Shown here one piece after another: positions 15,448-21,370 of a stretch of 21,370 nucleotides of DNA. The notes under the pieces are model-generated. The model was not told the origin of the DNA, searched no databases, and was given only the letters and a program-made list of their open reading frames with translations. The position numbers and the translations under genes were made by a program. The stretch's first letter is position 1. Every line of letters begins with the position of its first letter. This DNA is from JBDSEG01 sp039920165 (GTDB lineage: Bacteria > Pseudomonadota > Gammaproteobacteria > Burkholderiales > Burkholderiaceae_C): NCBI GenBank assembly GCA_039920165.1, contig JBDSEG010000163.1, positions 1 to 21,370 on the forward strand, read 5' to 3'.

Positions 15448-15622
15448 AGTCGGCTTCAGCCTGGCTTGTGGCTGCGCCGAAAGCCGGGCCGCTGCGGTGC
15501 AGCGCATCCGCTTGCGCGAAAGTGATTGCATCAGCCCAACTCTTGCCTGCGGCGAACGCTGGGACCGCGGCTGGGCAGCGCTTCGGCGCACGCCGAAGCT
15601 GACTTGCGTCAACCCAGCTTTT
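15448..15622 (-). repeat. Degenerate tandem repeat (about 75-78 bp units) between rplS and nudL
   Basis: On the minus strand, unit 1 (15545-15622, including the last rplS codons) and unit 2 (15470-15544) align well. Both start near AAG/AAA-AGY-TGG-G-TT/CT-GAY-GCA and both end near CCNGCNTTCGSCGCAG. A weaker third partial unit starts at 15469. In one frame the units read KSWVDA...PAFAAG, then KSWADA...PAFGAA, then TSQAEAD. Unit 1 also contains a perfect hairpin, GCTTCGGC-N4-GCCGAAGC (15580-15599). There is no convincing start codon for this frame, so I treat it as a DNA repeat rather than a gene. Confidence 0.5.
15580..15599 (-). other. Hairpin just after rplS
   Basis: GCTTCGGC (15580-15587), loop GCAC, GCCGAAGC (15592-15599) form a perfect 8-bp stem that begins 9 bases after the rplS stop on the minus strand. 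No T-tract follows, so termination is uncertain. It could stabilise the 3' end of the ribosomal-protein operon mRNA. Confidence 0.45.
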
Positions 15623-15962
15623 CTTTGATCCGCGCCGATTTGCCCGAGCGGTTGCGCAGGTAGTAGAGCTTCGCCCGGCGGACGTCGCCGCGGCGCTTGA
15701 CTTCAATCGAGGCGATTAACGGGCTGTAGAGCTGGAACGTCCGCTCGACGCCTTCGCCACTGGAGATCTTGCGCACGATGAAGCTCGAATTGAGGCTGCG
15801 GTTGCGCTTGGCAATCACCACGCCTTCGAACGCCTGTAGCCGCTTGCGCGTGCCTTCGACGACCTTGACGCTGACGATCACGGTGTCGCCGGGGGCGAAT
15901 TCTGGAATGGTCTTGTTGAGCCGGGTGATTTCTTCCCGCTCGAGGGTCTGGATCAGGTCCAT
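15609..15962 (-). CDS. rplS: 50S ribosomal protein L19
   Basis: Large-subunit protein at the interface with the small subunit. The 117 residues are a full-length match to bacterial L19: FAPGDTVIVSVKVVEGTRKR, LQAFEGVVIAKRNRSLNSSF, VRKISSGEGVERTF, SIEVKRRGDVRRAKLYYLR, ending RSGKSARIKEKLG. ATG 15962 has GGAG 5 bases upstream. It is the last gene of rpsP-rimM-trmD-rplS, with an 89-base gap after trmD that is longer than the other gaps. A TATAAT box at the trmD stop suggests an additional promoter for rplS. Confidence 0.98.
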   Translation of the reverse strand: MDLIQTLEREEITRLNKTIPEFAPGDTVIVSVKVVEGTRKRLQAFEGVVIAKRNRSLNSSFIVRKISSGEGVERTFQLYSPLIASIEVKRRGDVRRAKLYYLRNRSGKSARIKEKLG

Positions 15963-16050
15963 GGGTTCTCCAAATGATCGTGCCGCGGTTTTTTGTGGGT
16001 ATGCGGGACGCTGGGGCCCCGTTGCGCAGCAGAGGATCGAAAAGCCGACG

Positions 16051-16056
16051 ATTATA
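16051..16056 (-). promoter_or_regulatory. Candidate internal -10 box for rplS
   Basis: A perfect TATAAT on the minus strand overlaps the trmD stop codon (TAA at 16052-16054), 88 bases before the rplS ATG. No good -35 is present at 16-18 bases. A perfect hexamer is rare in this DNA, but the overlap with a TAA stop makes chance occurrence more likely than elsewhere. Confidence 0.3.
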
Positions 16057-16804
16057 GAGGCAGTGCGGCGATAAACCGCTCGTCGGCAGGGCTCAGCCGA
16101 CCTGCCGCACGCGCCGCCACCAGCAGGTCGGGGCGCCGGCGCGCGGTCAGTTCGAGCGAACGCTGGCGCCGCCAGCGTGCGATCTCGGCGTGATGCCCGG
16201 ACAGCAGCGGCGCAGGAATGCCGACCGGCCCGGCCCCCGTCGGAAGCACTTCGGGGCGGCTGTAGTGCGGGCAATCGAGCAGGCCGTTCTCGAAACTGTC
16301 CTGCTCGTGCGACTGCGCATCGCCCAGCACGCCCGGCTGCAGGCGGGCGACGCCGTCGAGCAGCGCGAGCGCCGGCAACTCGCCGCCCGACAGCACGAAA
16401 TCGCCGAGGCTCAGTTCGAGGTCGACCTCGGCATCGATGAACCGCTGGTCGATACCTTCGTAGCGGCCGCACAGCAAGATGCCCCCGCTGCCCGCGGCAA
16501 ATTCGCGCAGGCGCACTTGGTTCAGCGGCGCACCGATCGGCGTGAAATGAACCACCGGTGCGGCATCGTCGCGACTCGCGCGAATCGACTGAAGGGCACG
16601 CTGCAACGGACCGGCCAGCATCACCATGCCCGGACCGCCGCCGTAGGGACGGTCGTCGACGCGACGGTAGTCGTTGTCGGCGAAATCGCGCAGGGGCCAC
16701 AGGCGCACCTCGACCTGCCCCGACTCGAACGCACGCCGCGTGATGCCGTGCGTGAGGTGCGCAGCGAAGAGTTCGGGGAAGAGCGTGATGACGTCGAAAC
16801 GCAT
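16052..16804 (-). CDS. trmD: tRNA (guanine(37)-N1)-methyltransferase
   Basis: SPOUT-class enzyme that methylates G37 of tRNAs reading CNN codons, preventing +1 frameshifts; cytoplasmic dimer. The 250-residue protein begins MRFDVITLFPELF. It has DRPYGGGPGMVM (51-62), the trefoil-knot S-adenosylmethionine site GGILLCGRYEGIDQRFI and LSLGDFVLSGGELPAL (about 108-146), Arg154 in DGVARLQPGVLG, and Asp169 in SHEQDSFENGLLDCPHYSRP. The C-terminal domain has LLSGHHAEIARWR. ATG 16804 is standard, with 24 bases after rimM. The gene is intact in every recognisable motif. Confidence 0.98.
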   Translation of the reverse strand: MRFDVITLFPELFAAHLTHGITRRAFESGQVEVRLWPLRDFADNDYRRVDDRPYGGGPGMVMLAGPLQRALQSIRASRDDAAPVVHFTPIGAPLNQVRLREFAAGSGGILLCGRYEGIDQRFIDAEVDLELSLGDFVLSGGELPALALLDGVARLQPGVLGDAQSHEQDSFENGLLDCPHYSRPEVLPTGAGPVGIPAPLLSGHHAEIARWRRQRSLELTARRRPDLLVAARAAGRLSPADERFIAALPL

Positions 16805-16828
16805 GGGGCGAACGGTCCGAGGTTGGCC

Positions 16829-17410
16829 CTAGAAGTCCAGACCCCAGTCGACGCCGATGCGGCGCTGGTCCAGGCTCACGTCGTCGATATACGCCGAGAC
16901 GAACGGGATCAGCCGCTCGGCCGCCGCGTCCGACGCGTCGCGCGGTACAACGCGCAAGACGCTGTGCGGCCCGGTATCGATCAAGCCGACGACGCTGCCG
17001 AGGTTGGCGCCGTCGCGGTTGGTCACGGTAAGGCCGATCAGGTCGACCCAGTAGTACTCGTCGATCGCCGGCTTGGGGAAATGCGATCGCGCCACATGCA
17101 CGCGTGCACCGTAAATCGCCTGCGCCTGCGTCCGGTCGGCCACGCCCTGCCCACAGGCGACCAGACCGGCCGCGTGCTCCTTGATCTCGACGATATTGAG
17201 CACCCGGTGCGCAGTGGACGCGAGGTCAGGCCGGACGATCGAATCTTCGGCGGGGCGGAGAAACCAGCGTCGCGCAGAAAACAGGGCCTGCGCATCAGTG
17301 GCAAACGGCTGGACCTTGAACCAGCCCTTCACGCCCCAGGCACCGCCGATGCGGCCGACCTCGACGGCGTCGTCGGGCCAGGGCACCGGGACATCGACCC
17401 GCGACGACAT
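16829..17410 (-). CDS. rimM: Ribosome maturation factor RimM
   Basis: 16S rRNA processing and 30S head assembly factor that binds ribosomal protein S19. The 193-residue protein has the N-terminal RimM domain starting VEVGRIGGAWGVKGWFKVQPF (about 16-36). A PRC-barrel domain follows, with EYYWVDLIGLTVTNRDGANLGSVVGLIDTGPHSVLRV and ends ERLIPFVSAYIDDVSLDQRRIGVDWGLDF. The length is within the usual 170-200. ATG 17410 is chosen; an in-frame GTG three codons upstream (17419) is possible. It lies 58 bases after rpsP and 24 before trmD, within the classic operon. Confidence 0.95.
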   Translation of the reverse strand: MSSRVDVPVPWPDDAVEVGRIGGAWGVKGWFKVQPFATDAQALFSARRWFLRPAEDSIVRPDLASTAHRVLNIVEIKEHAAGLVACGQGVADRTQAQAIYGARVHVARSHFPKPAIDEYYWVDLIGLTVTNRDGANLGSVVGLIDTGPHSVLRVVPRDASDAAAERLIPFVSAYIDDVSLDQRRIGVDWGLDF

Positions 17411-17468
17411 CGACGTCACGCGACCCGCGGCTTCATCGCCGTCGCGGCCGGGCCACCGGGGCCGACGA

Positions 17469-17717
17469 TCAGGCCGCGGCCTTGGCCTGTGCGACCAGAC
17501 GCTGCACGGTCGGCGACAGTTGCGCGCCGGTGCGGGTCCAGTGCTCGATGCGGTCGAAGGCGACGCGCAAAGGCTGCTCCCCTCCCGATGCCACCGGGTT
17601 GTAGAAACCCAGGCGCTCGATGAAACGGCCGTCGCGGCGCGTGCGCGAATCGGCCACGACGATATTGAAGAAGGGGCGCTTTTTCGCGCCGCCACGGGAG
17701 AGCCTGATCACGACCAT
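17469..17717 (-). CDS. rpsP: 30S ribosomal protein S16
   Basis: Small-subunit protein binding the 5' domain of 16S rRNA. The 82 residues begin MVVIRLSRGGAKKRPFFNIVV and include ADSRTRRDGRFIERLGFYNP and RIEHWTRTGAQLSPTVQRL, a full-length S16. ATG 17717 is preceded by AGGA at a spacing of 7. First gene of the rpsP-rimM-trmD-rplS operon. A TATAAT box 115 bases upstream fits a promoter with a regulatory-length leader. Confidence 0.98.
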   Translation of the reverse strand: MVVIRLSRGGAKKRPFFNIVVADSRTRRDGRFIERLGFYNPVASGGEQPLRVAFDRIEHWTRTGAQLSPTVQRLVAQAKAAA

Positions 17718-17832
17718 GAGAATTCCTGAAAGTTCGAGAAGCGTTCGAAAGACCTTTGCAAGGCCGCCAGTCCCTGCACACCCGCGACCGAAAGGCGAAC
17801 TTGCACGCGTCCGCTGGCGGGCGAAACCGGGC

Positions 17833-17838
17833 ATTATA
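17833..17838 (-). promoter_or_regulatory. Candidate -10 box of the rpsP operon promoter
   Basis: A perfect TATAAT on the minus strand, 115 bases upstream of the rpsP ATG and 28 bases from the divergent GNAT start. The -35 region at 16-18 bases is poor. The roughly 108-base leader that would result contains a small inverted repeat near its end (TTCGA-N7-TCGAA) just before the rpsP ribosome binding site. Confidence 0.55.
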
Positions 17839-17854
17839 AACTCGTCGACCCCGC

Positions 17855-17860
17855 TTTACT
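17855..17860 (+). promoter_or_regulatory. Weak candidate -10 box of the GNAT gene
   Basis: TTTACT ends 6 bases before the GNAT ATG at 17867, and no Shine-Dalgarno is present (CACCCC lies between). The hexamer is a weaker match than the others of this type and no -35 is evident. Confidence 0.2.
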
Positions 17861-17866
17861 CACCCC

Positions 17867-18406
17867 ATGCCGACGAGCCCGCTCACGATCCGTCCCAGCA
17901 CCGACGCCGATGACGCCGCCGTGTGCGACATCTATGCCTGGAACGTGCGCAATGGCACCGGCACCTTCGAGCTCGCGGCACCGAGCGCCGCCGAGATGGC
18001 ACGCCGCCGCGACGACGTGCGCGGCAAGGGGCTGCCGTGGCTGGTCGCCGAGCGTGGCGGGATGCTGCTCGGCTATGCCTATGCGAATCACTTTCGCCCC
18101 CGTCCGGCCTACCGCTATTGCCTCGAGGACTCGATCTACCTCGCGCCGCAGGCGCAGGGCCAGGGCGTCGGCCGCGTCCTGCTCGCCGAACTGTGTGCGC
18201 GCTGCGAAGCGGCCGGCGCACGCCAGATGCTGGCCGTCATCGGTGACTCGAACAACCTGTCGTCGATCGGCGTGCACCGCGCACTCGGGTTCGAGTCCAC
18301 CGGCATCCTGCGGTCGGCCGGCTGGAAATTCGATCGCTGGCTCGATGTAGTGCTGATGCAAAAAGCCCTGGGCGCGAGCGACCGCGCAGTACCGGCGTCG
18401 CCGTGA
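17867..18406 (+). CDS. GNAT N-acetyltransferase, phosphinothricin/methionine-sulfone acetyltransferase type
   Basis: Acetyl-CoA dependent N-acetyltransferase of 179 residues. The sequence follows the PAT/MnaT subfamily: IRPSTDADDAAVCDIYAWNV, NGTGTFELAAPS, GYAYANHFRPRPAYRYCLEDSIY, the acetyl-CoA loop QAQGQGVGRVLL (95-106), and IGDSNNLSSIGVHRALGFESTGILRSAGWKFDRWLDVVLMQK. Such enzymes act on small amino-acid analogues such as methionine sulfoximine or sulfone; the true substrate here is unknown. ATG 17867 is the natural start and lacks a ribosome binding site. Divergent from rpsP. Its stop overlaps the GTG of the next gene (GTGA at 18403-18406), so the two are coupled. Confidence 0.9.
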   Translation: MPTSPLTIRPSTDADDAAVCDIYAWNVRNGTGTFELAAPSAAEMARRRDDVRGKGLPWLVAERGGMLLGYAYANHFRPRPAYRYCLEDSIYLAPQAQGQGVGRVLLAELCARCEAAGARQMLAVIGDSNNLSSIGVHRALGFESTGILRSAGWKFDRWLDVVLMQKALGASDRAVPASP

Positions 18407-18870
18407 GCGCCGCACCCAAATCCAGGACCCTGGCGACCTGGCTCGCACTGCTCGGCGGCAGCCTGGGTCTGCACCGCTTCTATCTTCATGGCTTTCACGA
18501 CGCCTGGGGCTGGCTCTTCGCCGTGCCGACGCTGCTCGGCGTCTATGGCGCGCAGCGCATGCGCGAGTTCGGCATGGACGATCGCCTCGCCTGGCTGCTG
18601 ACGCCGCTGCTCGGCGCGATGCTCGCGGCGACCATGCTGACGGCCATCGTCTACGGCCTCACGCCCGATACGGCCTGGAACCGGCGCCACAACCCGGTCC
18701 ATCCGGCTGCCGCGTCGGGCTGGGCCGTGATTTTCGGCGTCGTCGTCGCACTGGCCCTCGGTGCGACCGCACTCATGGCGACGATCGCCTTCACGGCGCA
18801 GCGTCTGTTCGAACTCCAGGCCGCAGCGCCGCCGCCAGCGCGAATCGCACCTGCTGCAGCAGGCCGCTGA
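18403..18870 (+). CDS. TM2-domain-like membrane protein
   Basis: The 155-residue membrane protein opens with a TM2-like module: KSRTLATWLALLGGSLGLHRFYLHGFHDAWGWLF (about 6-39), a hydrophobic helix, a turn with GLHRFYLG-type residues, and a second helix. Further hydrophobic segments are near LAWLLTPLLGAMLAATMLTAIV and WAVIFGVVVALALGATALMATIAF, so about four membrane passes in all. The last about 20 residues are Ala/Pro-rich and lie in an 80-base convergent overlap with the deoxynucleoside kinase gene. GTG 18403 overlaps the GNAT stop. Function unknown; TM2 proteins often accompany other membrane or enzymatic genes without a fixed role. Confidence 0.82.
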   Translation: MSAAPKSRTLATWLALLGGSLGLHRFYLHGFHDAWGWLFAVPTLLGVYGAQRMREFGMDDRLAWLLTPLLGAMLAATMLTAIVYGLTPDTAWNRRHNPVHPAAASGWAVIFGVVVALALGATALMATIAFTAQRLFELQAAAPPPARIAPAAAGR

Positions 18871-19438
18871 GGTCGGTGTCCGAACGCGCCGGGTTGAAAT
18901 GCTCGGAATCGATCGCCAGCACCGGCGCGCCGTCGTAGGAGCGGAAGTGCTCCACATACGCTGCGCACAGTCGCTCGAGATAGGCCTCGTCGATACGTTG
19001 CTCCATCGCGATGCCGCGCGCGCGGATGCGCCTGGCCAGCGTCGTAGGAGAGGCCTGCAGCCAGATCACCAGATCGGGTTCGCTCACGTCGTGCGCCAGC
19101 TGCGCATACATCTGCAGATACAGCCGGTGTTCCTCGTCGCTCAGTGTCAGGCGCGCGAACAGCGCATCCTTGGCGAACAGATAATCGCCGACGACCGGAC
19201 GCGAAAACAGACCCGCTTGCGCCAGCTCGCGCGCCTGCTTGGCGCGCTGGAACAGAAAGAACAGCTGGGTCTGCAAGGCATAGCCGGACATGTCGGCGTA
19301 AAAGCGCTGCAGGAACGGATTTTCCTCGGGCCGCTCGAGCATCAGATCGGCATCCAGCAGCGGCGCGAGCTGGCGCGCGAGCGTCGTCTTGCCGACGCCG
19401 ATCGGGCCTTCGACGACGATGTGGCGCCAGCCGATCAT
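18791..19438 (-). CDS. Deoxynucleoside kinase (deoxyadenosine/deoxyguanosine kinase family)
   Basis: Phosphorylates deoxynucleosides for salvage. The 215-residue protein has the P-loop GPIGVGKTT (11-19), the ERPEENPFLQRFYAD segment typical of the dNK family (35-49), QLFFLFQRAKQ (58-68), and the arginine-rich lid RRIRARGIAMEQ followed by the helix YLERLCAAYVEHF. Specificity for dA, dG or dC cannot be read. ATG 19438 overlaps the folK stop by four bases (19435-19438), so it is coupled to folK, a known arrangement in proteobacteria. Its 3' end runs 80 bases into the convergent TM2 gene. Confidence 0.9.
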   Translation of the reverse strand: MIGWRHIVVEGPIGVGKTTLARQLAPLLDADLMLERPEENPFLQRFYADMSGYALQTQLFFLFQRAKQARELAQAGLFSRPVVGDYLFAKDALFARLTLSDEEHRLYLQMYAQLAHDVSEPDLVIWLQASPTTLARRIRARGIAMEQRIDEAYLERLCAAYVEHFRSYDGAPVLAIDSEHFNPARSDTDLSGLLQQVRFALAAALRPGVRTDAAP

Positions 19439-19932
19439 CCCGCGATGCGCTCGATGGCTTGCCCGGCGACGCTGGCCAGCAACGCGCGCACCGAGCCGAG
19501 TCCCGGCACTTCGCAGTCCGGTGCGATCTCGGCCAGCGGCGCGAGAACGAAGGCGCGCCGGTGCAGCCGCGGATGCGGCAAGGTCAGCTCGGGCGTGTCC
19601 AGGCGGACCGCGCCGTGCATCAGTAGATCGAGATCGAGCGTGCGCGGCGCATTGCGCGCGCCGCGCGCGCGGCCGTGCGCGTGCTCGATGCGTTGCATCT
19701 GGGCGAGCAGCACGTGCGGTTCGAGTTCAGTACGCAGGCACAACACTGCATTGAGATAGTCTGGCCCGGGCGCGTCGAGCGGCGCGCTTCGGTACAGGCC
19801 GGAGCACCGCACGAGTTCACTCTTCGGCAGTGCGGCCAGCTTGTCGATGGCCGCGCGCAGCGTGGCCGCCGGATCGCCCAGGTTGGCGCCGAGCGCGACG
19901 AAGGCGTCGACCGCCTCAGTCGAGTGCCGCAT
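19435..19932 (-). CDS. folK: 2-amino-4-hydroxy-6-hydroxymethyldihydropteridine pyrophosphokinase (HPPK)
   Basis: Transfers pyrophosphate from ATP to 6-hydroxymethyl-7,8-dihydropterin in folate synthesis. The 165-residue protein (E. coli 159) has FVALGANLGDP (11-21), SGLYRSAPL (44-52), DYLNAVL (58-64), the metal-binding RTLDLDLL with Asp100 and Asp102 (E. coli Asp95 and Asp97), and HPRLHRRAFVLAPLAEIAP (120-138). The ATG at 19932 starts about 10 residues before the conserved core and overlaps the serine hydrolase stop by 17 bases. The stop overlaps the deoxynucleoside kinase start. Confidence 0.96.
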   Translation of the reverse strand: MRHSTEAVDAFVALGANLGDPAATLRAAIDKLAALPKSELVRCSGLYRSAPLDAPGPDYLNAVLCLRTELEPHVLLAQMQRIEHAHGRARGARNAPRTLDLDLLMHGAVRLDTPELTLPHPRLHRRAFVLAPLAEIAPDCEVPGLGSVRALLASVAGQAIERIAG

Positions 19933-21052
19933 ATACCAGCGATCGAAACAGATCCCACAGCTCGGCCATCTGGCCGGGGGCCTGGACCATCAGCAGGGCA
20001 TACACGCGCTCGGTGGGATCGACGACGAAGATCGATCCGGCGGCGCCGCTCCAGCCATAACTGCCGACGCTGCCCGGATCGGTGGCAAGGCCGGCAGCGG
20101 TGCGCACCGCCACGCCGAGGCCGAAGCCGTACCCGGGCGGCAGGATCGTGCCGTCGTGGCTGATCGCACCGAGATGGTCGCTGGCCATCCAGTCGACCGT
20201 CTTGCGCCCGAGCAGGCGAACGCCGTCGAGGCTGCCGCCACCCGCGAGGCAGCGCACGAAACGACCGTAGTCGCGCACCGTCGATACCAACCCGCCGCCG
20301 GCGCTTTCGAAGCGGGGTTCTTCGAGCGGATCGAACAGCTTTACCGCGGCGCCGGTGTCGGGATCGGTCGCAAACGCCTGTGCGACGCGCCCGGCCCGCT
20401 CCGCGCTCACGAAGAAGCCGGTGTCAGTCATGCCGAGCGGGTCGAAAACAATCTTCTGCAGGACGATGCCGAGCGACTCGCCTGCGATCACCTCGAGTGC
20501 CCGGCCGAGCAGGTCGGTGGCGCGGCTGTATTCCCAGCGCGCACCCGGCGAGCAGATCAGCGGCAGGCCGGCGAGGCGCGTCGCGAACTCCGCCGTGCTG
20601 CGCTGGCGCGAAAAGAGGTCCGCGTCGACATAGCGCTGCCGCACCGGGTCGGGCGGAAGAAATTCGTAGGTCAGCCCGGCCGTGTGGCGCAGCAGATCGT
20701 GCAGCGTCATCGGCCGCTGCGGCACCGACCCGTCGACGCCGACCCGCACGTCCGCGAACTCCGGCAGGTGGCGCGCGACCGGATCGGCCAGGCTCAGCCG
20801 CCCCTGCTCGTAGAGCGCGAGCGCCGCGACCGACACGATCGGTTTCGTCATCGAATGGATGCGAAAGATCGCATCCTCGCGCAGCGCGCTCGTGCGCGCC
20901 GCGTCCTGCCAGCCGACGCAGTCGACCCGATCCGGCACAGCGTCGCCGCCGAGCAGCCACACCGCGCCGGGGATGCGGCCGGCATCGACGCGATCGACGA
21001 ATGCGCCGCGCAGGCGCGTGAGGCCGCGCGGATCAAAACCCGCCGCAGCCAT
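19916..21052 (-). CDS. Serine hydrolase of the beta-lactamase/EstB family
   Basis: The 378-residue protein has the class C beta-lactamase/esterase fold (PF00144 type). Catalytic motifs are SMTK (Ser67, Lys70) in IFRIHSMTKPI, Tyr175 in WEYSRATDLLG, and a third motif WSG (334-336) in SYGWSGAAGS instead of KTG. DLLRHTAGLTYEF (119-131) and GLGVAVRTAAG are also typical. The lack of KTG and of a signal peptide favours an esterase or acyltransferase of the EstB/LovD kind over a beta-lactamase. ATG 21052 shares one base with the upstream stop (TGATG); a GTG at 21055 precedes it. It sits between the probable pcnB end and folK, which are usually adjacent in betaproteobacteria. Confidence 0.9.
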   Translation of the reverse strand: MAAAGFDPRGLTRLRGAFVDRVDAGRIPGAVWLLGGDAVPDRVDCVGWQDAARTSALREDAIFRIHSMTKPIVSVAALALYEQGRLSLADPVARHLPEFADVRVGVDGSVPQRPMTLHDLLRHTAGLTYEFLPPDPVRQRYVDADLFSRQRSTAEFATRLAGLPLICSPGARWEYSRATDLLGRALEVIAGESLGIVLQKIVFDPLGMTDTGFFVSAERAGRVAQAFATDPDTGAAVKLFDPLEEPRFESAGGGLVSTVRDYGRFVRCLAGGGSLDGVRLLGRKTVDWMASDHLGAISHDGTILPPGYGFGLGVAVRTAAGLATDPGSVGSYGWSGAAGSIFVVDPTERVYALLMVQAPGQMAELWDLFRSLVYAALD

Positions 21053-21370
21053 CACTCGGCCGTGGAAGGCGCGGCCGGACCGCGCTCGCCCGATGCATCG
21101 GCCGCATCGGACCCGCCACCCGGCCGGCGCCGGCGCCGCCGTCGCTTGCGCGGCGCTGCCTCGTCGGTCGGCGCGTCGGCATCGGTGGCCGCGTCGCCGG
21201 CGGCTTCGCTCGCAACCACAGCCGGCGCCGCGCCACGCGAGCGCGCCGGCGGCGATGCGATGCGTGGTTCACGGCTCGGTCCCTCGTTCGCCCCGGACAC
21301 GTGCGAGGCAGAGCTCGCGGCGCTCGGCGCTGTGGTGCATCGCCTCGACGACGCACCCCTGCTGGATCGC
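21052..21370 (-). CDS. pcnB: Probable C-terminal end of poly(A) polymerase PcnB (runs off the window)
   Basis: The minus strand is open from the edge to the stop at 21052. Its end has an acidic/Ala stretch (SEAAGDAATDADAPTDEAA) followed by the basic run RKRRRRRRRPGGG and a short tail. Betaproteobacterial PcnB proteins typically end this way, just upstream of folK. The catalytic domain is outside the window, so the name rests on the basic tail and the folK context. The first 65 bases at the edge show better coding bias in another frame (see findings), so there may be a frameshift or a neighbouring gene end. The stop overlaps the serine hydrolase start. Confidence 0.45.
   Translation of the reverse strand, partial: RSSRGASSRRCTTAPSAASSASHVSGANEGPSREPRIASPPARSRGAAPAVVASEAAGDAATDADAPTDEAAPRKRRRRRRRPGGGSDAADASGERGPAAPSTAE

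Noticed and set aside
15401..15706. 101-codon frame on the minus strand carrying the KSWxDA repeats
   Set aside because: Its start lies inside rplS in another frame and no start codon with a ribosome binding site precedes the repeats. It is kept as a repeat and not called as a gene.
16190..17623. 477-codon open frame on the plus strand across trmD, rimM and rpsP
   Set aside because: It spans three convincing genes of the opposite strand and shows no motif.
19916..21052. Calling the serine hydrolase a beta-lactamase (antibiotic resistance)
   Set aside because: SxxK and Tyr are present but the KTG motif is replaced by WSG and there is no signal peptide; the EstB-like esterase family fits better.

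Overview
The window is G+C-rich DNA, about two-thirds G+C by eye, with strong G/C preference at codon third positions. It looks like chromosomal DNA of a betaproteobacterium. The best evidence is the run rpsP-rimM-trmD-rplS, nudL-type Nudix, CobD/CbiB-family protein, rsgA, pterin dehydratase, Ste24-type M48 protease and orn. From memory, this neighbourhood is typical of Burkholderiales/Rhodocyclales-like genomes. I see no phage, insertion sequence, CRISPR array, tRNA or rRNA. Coding density is very high and several genes overlap.

Layout. (1) 1-1011: N-terminal third of replicative dnaE on the minus strand, divergent from trhO (tRNA U34 hydroxylation), which is followed by egtB (sulfoxide synthase of ergothioneine synthesis). 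(2) 3165-6275: on the minus strand, pirin, DoxX and a DUF599 membrane protein; divergent from pirin is a YhaJ-like LysR regulator. This resembles the E. coli YhaJ/YhaK/YqjF redox and aromatic-stress proteins, and the short divergent promoter carries two inverted repeats. (3) 6290-8563: gluQ, an FKBP prolyl isomerase and a transglutaminase-like protein, ending at a bidirectional terminator shared with (4) a DEAD-box RNA helicase (8643-10109) that has a long gene-free 5' region. (5) 10493-15410: orn, divergent from M48 protease, pterin-4a-carbinolamine dehydratase and rsgA; converging on these are CobD/CbiB-family and Nudix genes. (6) 15609-17717: the ribosomal protein and tRNA-modification operon rpsP-rimM-trmD-rplS on the minus strand, with a TATAAT box upstream of rpsP and another at the trmD/rplS junction. 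(7) 17867-18870: GNAT acetyltransferase and TM2-type membrane protein. (8) 18791-21370: on the minus strand, the probable pcnB 3' end, a beta-lactamase-fold serine hydrolase, folK and a deoxynucleoside kinase, all overlapping or coupled.

Most genes are housekeeping: replication, translation, RNA turnover and folate/pterin metabolism. The accessory-looking content is egtB and the LysR/pirin/DoxX cluster, both linked to redox stress.

The most interesting signal crosses gene boundaries. At seven genes (dnaE, trhO, DUF599, pirin, lysR, M48, CobD/CbiB), and more weakly at the GNAT gene, a -10-like TANNNT hexamer lies only 6-9 bases before the start codon, and no Shine-Dalgarno is visible. Other starts in the window (egtB, doxX, gluQ, orn, rplS, rpsP) do have one. 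This predicts many leaderless or nearly leaderless transcripts.
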